The position numbers and the translations under genes are program-made. The notes below the pieces were generated by a model. It was not told where the DNA came from. It searched no databases and saw nothing but the letters and a program-made list of their open reading frames with translations. A stretch of 64,000 nucleotides of DNA from Novosphingobium sp. PP1Y (GTDB lineage Bacteria; Pseudomonadota; Alphaproteobacteria; Sphingomonadales; Sphingomonadaceae): positions 1,085,001 to 1,149,000 of the forward strand of contig NC_015580.1 of assembly GCF_000253255.1 (NCBI RefSeq), read 5' to 3'. This document shows positions 59,689 through 64,000 of this stretch, one piece after another; the stretch's first letter is position 1; every line of letters begins with the position of its first letter.

Positions 59689-61944
59689 TCAGAACTTGGC
59701 CTCGACAGTGGCGCCGATCACGCGGCCATTGCCGACGAAACCGGTCGTGAAGGTGGTCGAGGGGAAGAACTCCGGTTCGTTGATCGACGAAACGATGTAG
59801 TTCTTGTCGAACAGGTTCTTGGCAAAGACCGAAAGCTCGTATCCGTCCTTGATCCAGCCGATGCGGGCATTGACGAGGGTCTGCTGCGGGACCTTCTGCA
59901 AGGCGATCGCGTTGGTCGCCTGCTCCGAGCGATAGGACATGTCTGCGTGCAGGTAGAGCTCCGAGGTCGCGAGCGGAATGGTGTAGTTGGTTGCCGCCGA
60001 GAACTGGTGCTTCGATGTGCGCGGGATCTGGAAGCCGCCCACGTCGATGCCGGACCCTGCCGGGGTCAGGCCGCAGTCCGCCGCGGTCGGGCAGATTCGC
60101 GAGGAGCTGTAATCGATCGTGCCGTCATCCCAGGTGGAATCCGCGTAGTTGTAGCCGAAGCTGACGTCCCAGTTCGGAGACGGCTTGACCGCGGTCGAGA
60201 ACTCGAAACCCTTGACGGTAGCCGATCCGATGTTGGTGACAGGGTTGGTCTGGCCGGTGACCGAGGAAGGGACCGAGATCTGCAGATCGTTCCAGTCGAC
60301 GTAGTAGGCTGCAACGTTCATGATCACGCGACCGCCCAGGAACGTGTTCTTGGAACCGATTTCGAAGGAGGTATTCTTCTCGGGGCCGTACGACTGTTCG
60401 GACAAGACCGAGGTGTTGTTGAACCCGCCGGACTTGGTGCCGCTGGCGACGACCGCGTAGAGCATGCGGTCGGGGTTCCATTCCCAGTTCGCGGTTACGC
60501 GGTAGGTGCCGTAGGAGAAGTCTGCCTTGGGGGTGCGGACAAGGCCGGTCAGGTTGTTGGTAAGGACCGCGTCCTTGTCTTCCCAGGTCCACCGTCCCTG
60601 CGTTTCGATGTTGAAGGTCGGGGTGAACTTGAAGTTCACGAGCCCGAAGACCGATTTCATCGTCGCATTTTCGTCGTTGTTGAGGTCGAGCGACCGGCTC
60701 ACTTGCTCGGGGCTGTTGCCGACGACGACGGTCTGGTTCGCCGCGCGGTCATAGTAGTAGCCGCCTGCCGCCCAGTCGAGGAATGCGTTGTCGTAGGATT
60801 CGAGCCGGACTTCGCTGCTCCATTCGCGAACCGGTCCGACGAAGGGGCGGGTAAAGCGGCGCTGCGCCGAAGAGAGCGTGCCGCCGTAGCTGTTGAGGTG
60901 CTGGTCCTGCAGCGCGATCGTATCGTACTTGGCATAGGATCCGGTGTAGCGCAGCGTGACCGGCCCGAATTCGTAGGCCATGCGTCCGATCACAAGGTTG
61001 GTCTTGCGCTTCGAGTAGGACGCGGAATCGACGTCGACCTCGTCGGGAGCCTGCAGCGTGCCGCACTTGAAGCGAAGTGTGCTGCCGCCGCGATTGGGCA
61101 GGATCGTCGGGGAGATCGTGCCGCCGCAGTCGTTGGTGAACATGTAGTTCGCGCCGCCGTCGAGCTCGTCCTCATAGTGGTAGTAGAACAGCGAGGCGGA
61201 AAAATCGGATTCTGGGTGGTAGTCGATCATGCCCGAGGCCGAGATCTTGTGGTCCCAGCCACCCAGGTTCGAACCTTGCACGTTCTTGATGGTGCCGCCG
61301 AAGTGCGAATAGGTGCCGACGCCCATGATGCTGAGCGACCTGGTGATCGGGACGGAGATCTTGCCCGCCACTTCATAGAGACTGTCGGTGCCGACCGATG
61401 CCTTGATCTGGCCGGTCAGGTAGTCCTTGGGCCGGTCGAGAACGTAGTTGATCGCGCCGGCAAAGGCGTTGTTGCCGTAAAGCGCACTTTGCGGGCCCTT
61501 GATCACCTCGACCCGGGCAAGGTTGTACAAGTCGATGTCGAGGTTCGACTTGGACGACATGTAGACGCCGTCGAGAAACACGCCGACGTTGTTGTCGAAG
61601 GTGGTTGAGGTGATGTTGGTGATGCCGCGCATCGTCGGGGCGGCGAGGCCGCCGGCATTGCCCGAGTTGAAGGTCAGGCCCGGTGTGAGGCGGGCGACGT
61701 CGTCGAGCGACTGGGCGCCGGCGCGGGTCAGGGTTTCCTGCGTGACGGCGCTGACCGCGGCGGGGATCGACTGGATCGTTTCCTCGCGCTTGCGGGCGGT
61801 GACGACGATGTCGCCTCCCATGACGTCGTTGTCGGCACCCGTGGAAGCCCCGGCCGATGCTGCGGTCTGAGCCATGGCAGGTGCGGCAAGGGTGGCCATG
61901 AGGGCAAGTCCGATCGAGGAACCAGCAAGCCAGAAATTCTTCAT
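59689..61944 (-). CDS. TonB-dependent outer-membrane receptor (second)
   Basis: This 751-residue receptor begins with a signal peptide ending APAMAQ and has a TonB box in DIVVTARKREETIQSIP. The plug has GITNITSTTFDNNVGVFLDGVYMSS and RVEVIKGPQSALYGNNAFAGAINYVL. Barrel repeats follow, and the protein ends in a phenylalanine (VEAKF). It differs clearly from the first receptor (45872) but is placed similarly: a methyltransferase and its small partner are transcribed divergently 200 bases away. It should be cotranscribed with the two downstream hydrolase genes. Confidence 0.93.
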   Translation of the reverse strand: MKNFWLAGSSIGLALMATLAAPAMAQTAASAGASTGADNDVMGGDIVVTARKREETIQSIPAAVSAVTQETLTRAGAQSLDDVARLTPGLTFNSGNAGGLAAPTMRGITNITSTTFDNNVGVFLDGVYMSSKSNLDIDLYNLARVEVIKGPQSALYGNNAFAGAINYVLDRPKDYLTGQIKASVGTDSLYEVAGKISVPITRSLSIMGVGTYSHFGGTIKNVQGSNLGGWDHKISASGMIDYHPESDFSASLFYYHYEDELDGGANYMFTNDCGGTISPTILPNRGGSTLRFKCGTLQAPDEVDVDSASYSKRKTNLVIGRMAYEFGPVTLRYTGSYAKYDTIALQDQHLNSYGGTLSSAQRRFTRPFVGPVREWSSEVRLESYDNAFLDWAAGGYYYDRAANQTVVVGNSPEQVSRSLDLNNDENATMKSVFGLVNFKFTPTFNIETQGRWTWEDKDAVLTNNLTGLVRTPKADFSYGTYRVTANWEWNPDRMLYAVVASGTKSGGFNNTSVLSEQSYGPEKNTSFEIGSKNTFLGGRVIMNVAAYYVDWNDLQISVPSSVTGQTNPVTNIGSATVKGFEFSTAVKPSPNWDVSFGYNYADSTWDDGTIDYSSSRICPTAADCGLTPAGSGIDVGGFQIPRTSKHQFSAATNYTIPLATSELYLHADMSYRSEQATNAIALQKVPQQTLVNARIGWIKDGYELSVFAKNLFDKNYIVSSINEPEFFPSTTFTTGFVGNGRVIGATVEAKF

Positions 61945-62144
61945 CTAAGTTTCCATCCCTAAATTGGCCGAATGCTCAGCAAGGCTCGGCGTTGTTCGCG
62001 TTGCAGACATTGCTGTCACAAGGCTGCGGCGCGCCATACGGGTTCGATCGAGTCTTGTCGCAGAGCGGATAGCGCCGGGAACGCGAGATGGCACAAGGGC
62101 TTACGGCGTGGCATTGAAATGCAGGCGCAAAGGAGAAGCGACTC

Positions 62145-63188
62145 ATGCAGTTCGACCTCGGCCAACGCGGCCGTGCCATGATGGATTTCGAAGTGACTAC
62201 CCGATTGGCGGCTTCGCGCCTGCAGCAGACAGTCGAAGGCGAACTGGCCGATGCGGGCCTCGACGCGCAGGGTCTGCCCGAGGACATGGAAGAACGGCAC
62301 CGGGTGATCGACAGCGCGCTGGCCGGTTCCACGGCGTACCAGGCGCGTGCGCTGCTGGGCGAATGGTGCGCCAAGCAGCACGGCCGCGCCGCGGAGCAGG
62401 CATTCGAGGAGATTTCCGGGAGCATCGTGCCCGCGCTCGAGCAGCTTCGCGAAGGCGGGACGACGATCACCGTCCACGACGTCGACGCGCCGCGCTATTG
62501 GTCGCAGACGTGGTTCCACCGCACGCGGGGAGGCTGGGATGCCGGGCCGTGGAACGGTTTCATCCACGGCGAGCTGGTCCACAAGAAGTACGTATCGAAG
62601 ATCTTTCCGGGCGACATCTACGGTAACCGCCGGGCCGTTCTGAAAAGCCTGCCACGCGCCGATTATCGCCGTATTCTCGAGATCGGCACCTCGTCGGGCC
62701 ATCATTCGGTTGCGATTGCGGAGGTCTTTCCGGATGCCCGATTGACCGGCATCGATCCCTCGCTGCGGATGCTGGAGCAGGCGCAGCGCGTTGCCAATGA
62801 AAAGGGCCTTTCCTGGGACCTGCACACAGGCGTCGGCGAGACGATGCCGATGTTCGCCGATGCCAGCTTCGACCTCGTGACCGCCTATGCCATTCACCAC
62901 GAGATGCCGGTCAAGGCGATCGAGGCGATCTTTGCCGAGGCATTTCGCGTGCTGGAACCGGGCGGCGACATGATCATGGCCGACGTCGCGCGGACCCAGA
63001 GTCTCGACCGCATGACCGCCTGGCGTTTCGACTGGCTGGCGCGTTGGGGAGGCGAGCCCTTCTGGCGCTCCACTGCCAAGCTGGACATGGAGCCCATGGC
63101 CCGCGCGGCCGGCTTCGTCGACGTCAGGGGCTGGCAGCCCAATCCGGGGCGTGACCCCTACATCATCTATGGACGCAAGCCCGTATGA
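62145..63188 (+). CDS. Class I SAM-dependent methyltransferase with long N-terminal domain (copy B)
   Basis: This 347-residue protein starts at ATG 62145 behind AAGGAG. The N-terminal 170 residues are helical and uncharacterised, with the block YWSQTWFHRTRGGWDAGPWNG that parallels copy A. The SAM domain follows: YRRILEIGTSSGHHSVAIAEVFPDARLTGIDPSLRML and LVTAYAIHHEMPVKAIEAIFAEAFRVLEPGGDMIMAD. The HHE motif after the fourth strand is shared with copy A and is a distinctive mark of this pair. Its stop overlaps the start of the small partner gene by 4 bases. Confidence 0.8.
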   Translation: MQFDLGQRGRAMMDFEVTTRLAASRLQQTVEGELADAGLDAQGLPEDMEERHRVIDSALAGSTAYQARALLGEWCAKQHGRAAEQAFEEISGSIVPALEQLREGGTTITVHDVDAPRYWSQTWFHRTRGGWDAGPWNGFIHGELVHKKYVSKIFPGDIYGNRRAVLKSLPRADYRRILEIGTSSGHHSVAIAEVFPDARLTGIDPSLRMLEQAQRVANEKGLSWDLHTGVGETMPMFADASFDLVTAYAIHHEMPVKAIEAIFAEAFRVLEPGGDMIMADVARTQSLDRMTAWRFDWLARWGGEPFWRSTAKLDMEPMARAAGFVDVRGWQPNPGRDPYIIYGRKPV

Positions 63189-63484
63189 CCGAGCAGATTT
63201 CCACGCAGTCCGCCGCTGCAGCGACCGGTCGGGATCTGACCGCAGAGCGACAGATTCTACCCCCCGAGCGCATCGATGACGTGGCCGAAGCGGTAATCGC
63301 TCTCGCCCGTGAGCTATGGGTCGTGTGCGACCGCCAGATCGTGACCGAGGCCTTGTTGGCCCGTCACGGCATCACTTCAGAGGATATCGACGCCTATCAA
63401 CCCGATGCGGCTACTGAAGAGCGGTTGGCCCGGCGCCGGCAGCAGGTCGTCGACAATATCCTGGTGGCGCTCAGGGCCGGCTGA
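63185..63484 (+). CDS. Small methyltransferase-partner protein (copy B)
   Basis: This 99-residue protein shares with copy A (49395-49727) the core ELWVVCDRQIVTEALLARHG and SEDIDAYQP, with DRQIVTE identical. The first 30 residues are variable and polar. No cysteine pair, membrane helix or signal peptide is evident. The gene starts at ATG 63185, overlapping the methyltransferase stop, and its last 14 bases overlap the end of the convergent hydrolase gene. Function unknown; a subunit of the methyltransferase is the simplest idea. Confidence 0.68.
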   Translation: MTEQISTQSAAAATGRDLTAERQILPPERIDDVAEAVIALARELWVVCDRQIVTEALLARHGITSEDIDAYQPDAATEERLARRRQQVVDNILVALRAG

Positions 63485-64000
63485 TCGATTCCGCCTGGAG
63501 TTTGCAGGTCAGGCCGGACCGGATCGCCAGCCAGCGACTGGCTGCGTCGGTTCTGCGGCCGGTCCGGCTGTCGAGGAAGGCGGCCACTGCTGTCAGGACG
63601 GTCTTGCGTCGCTCGGGCGTCGCGTCGCCCTGGGGTGGGCGCAGGACTGAGTCGATCCCCCCCAGATAGTGCCCGGCACCTTCGATATGCATCAGGCACA
63701 AGTCCGCATCCGGCGCAGAGAGGCGATAGCCGTCATCGTGCCATTGCGGTCCAAGATCGGTCAGTGCGGCCATGTCGTTTGTGCCGTTGATCATCAGGCC
63801 GGGGCCGCGCAGTTGTGACCAGTCGACCTTGAGATAAGGACCGCGCTTCTGCCACTGCGGCGTCAGCCCCTCCCAGTTTCCGGGAGCCGACAGCAGGACG
63901 GCAGCCTTGAATCTGCCGGTCGGTGAAGGCTGGCCGGCGTCTTCTACCCGTGCGCCCATTGCCAGTGCGGCCGTGTGCCCGCCGAAGCTGTGGCCGAGCA
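63471..64000 (-). CDS. Alpha/beta hydrolase, dienelactone-hydrolase-like (5' end outside window)
   Basis: The frame is open to the right edge, where the last codons read LGHSFGGHTAALAM, giving the nucleophile elbow GHSFGG. Later parts include LLSAPGNWEG, GLMINGTNDMAALTD (acid residue region) and LMHIEGAGHYLGG with the catalytic histidine. The seen part has about 175 residues. It resembles alpha/beta hydrolases of the chlorophyllase/dienelactone group. Whether it belongs to the catabolic island is unclear. Confidence 0.75.
   Translation of the reverse strand, partial: LGHSFGGHTAALAMGARVEDAGQPSPTGRFKAAVLLSAPGNWEGLTPQWQKRGPYLKVDWSQLRGPGLMINGTNDMAALTDLGPQWHDDGYRLSAPDADLCLMHIEGAGHYLGGIDSVLRPPQGDATPERRKTVLTAVAAFLDSRTGRRTDAASRWLAIRSGLTCKLQAESISRP

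Noticed and set aside
59428..61608. Plus-strand ORF of 726 codons antisense to the second TonB receptor
   Set aside because: The receptor on the other strand has signal peptide, TonB box, plug and barrel end; the antisense product is rich in valine, arginine and glycine without domain features.
1..64000. CRISPR arrays, tRNA or rRNA genes, insertion sequences and integrase genes
   Set aside because: No regularly spaced repeats, conserved RNA gene sequences, transposase motifs or flanking direct repeats were noticed on reading through the window.

Overview
The window looks like a chromosomal segment of a high-GC alphaproteobacterium of the order Sphingomonadales (Novosphingobium/Sphingobium-like). 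This is inferred from the dense GC-rich coding, the large TonB-dependent receptors of the sphingomonad oligotroph type, and an exopolysaccharide locus with a sphingan-like set of parts (priming sugar transferase, Wza-like export protein, Wzc-like tyrosine autokinase). No rRNA, tRNA, CRISPR array, insertion sequence or integrase was seen.

Region 1 (about 1-29,600) is an exopolysaccharide or surface-glycan locus, preceded by the 3' end of a proline-dehydrogenase-like gene. The plus-strand block 523-10,323 holds a GINT1-like beta-propeller protein, three glycosyltransferases (GT4, GT2, GT8), a glucose-1-phosphate cytidylyltransferase, an extended SDR epimerase and two tandem sugar C-methyltransferase-type enzymes, which together suggest a CDP-linked branched sugar. 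The minus-strand block 10,339-16,095 holds a small membrane protein, a Wzx-type flippase, a GT2, a FemAB/BioF2-like acyltransferase and a Wzy/ligase-like polymerase. A divergent plus-strand block (16,547-19,687) has a second FemAB-like protein, a membrane-anchored Asp/Asn beta-hydroxylase-like protein and a GT8. Export and assembly genes follow: GT4, Wzc-like kinase, beta-barrel porin and priming sugar transferase on the minus strand, and a Wza-like protein on the plus strand. A LuxR-type regulator with a degenerate receiver and a SleB-type cell-wall hydrolase close the block. Chain synthesis, flipping, polymerisation, length control and outer-membrane export are therefore all represented.

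Region 2 (29,830-32,379) has an unrecognised 457-residue protein and an IclR-family regulator.

Region 3 (about 32,490-64,000) is a catabolic island. The minus-strand operon caiB-like/leuC/leuD/flavoprotein, a GntR/UTRA regulator and an HMG-CoA-lyase-like gene suggest hydration, CoA activation and lyase cleavage of a branched dicarboxylic acid. The plus-strand run continues with an isochorismatase-like amidohydrolase, two NodB-fold proteins of the allantoinase/cyclic-imidase type, and a SnoaL-like protein. Further on come an SDR, a triple-RidA protein, a TonB receptor, a methyltransferase with a small partner, a GPH-type transporter, an Atz/Trz-type amidohydrolase and another SDR. A minus-strand operon carries an aldehyde dehydrogenase, a maleate-isomerase-like protein lacking its cysteines, and a flavin monooxygenase. 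A second receptor/hydrolase operon and a second methyltransferase/small-partner pair end the window. The gene content points to uptake and ring opening of a nitrogen-containing cyclic compound, but the substrate cannot be named.

The most interesting items are the duplicated receptor + methyltransferase + about 100-residue partner module, a 20-bp operator-like element repeated at three catabolic promoters, the cysteine-less maleate-isomerase-like protein, and a 17-bp hairpin at the start of the amidohydrolase gene.
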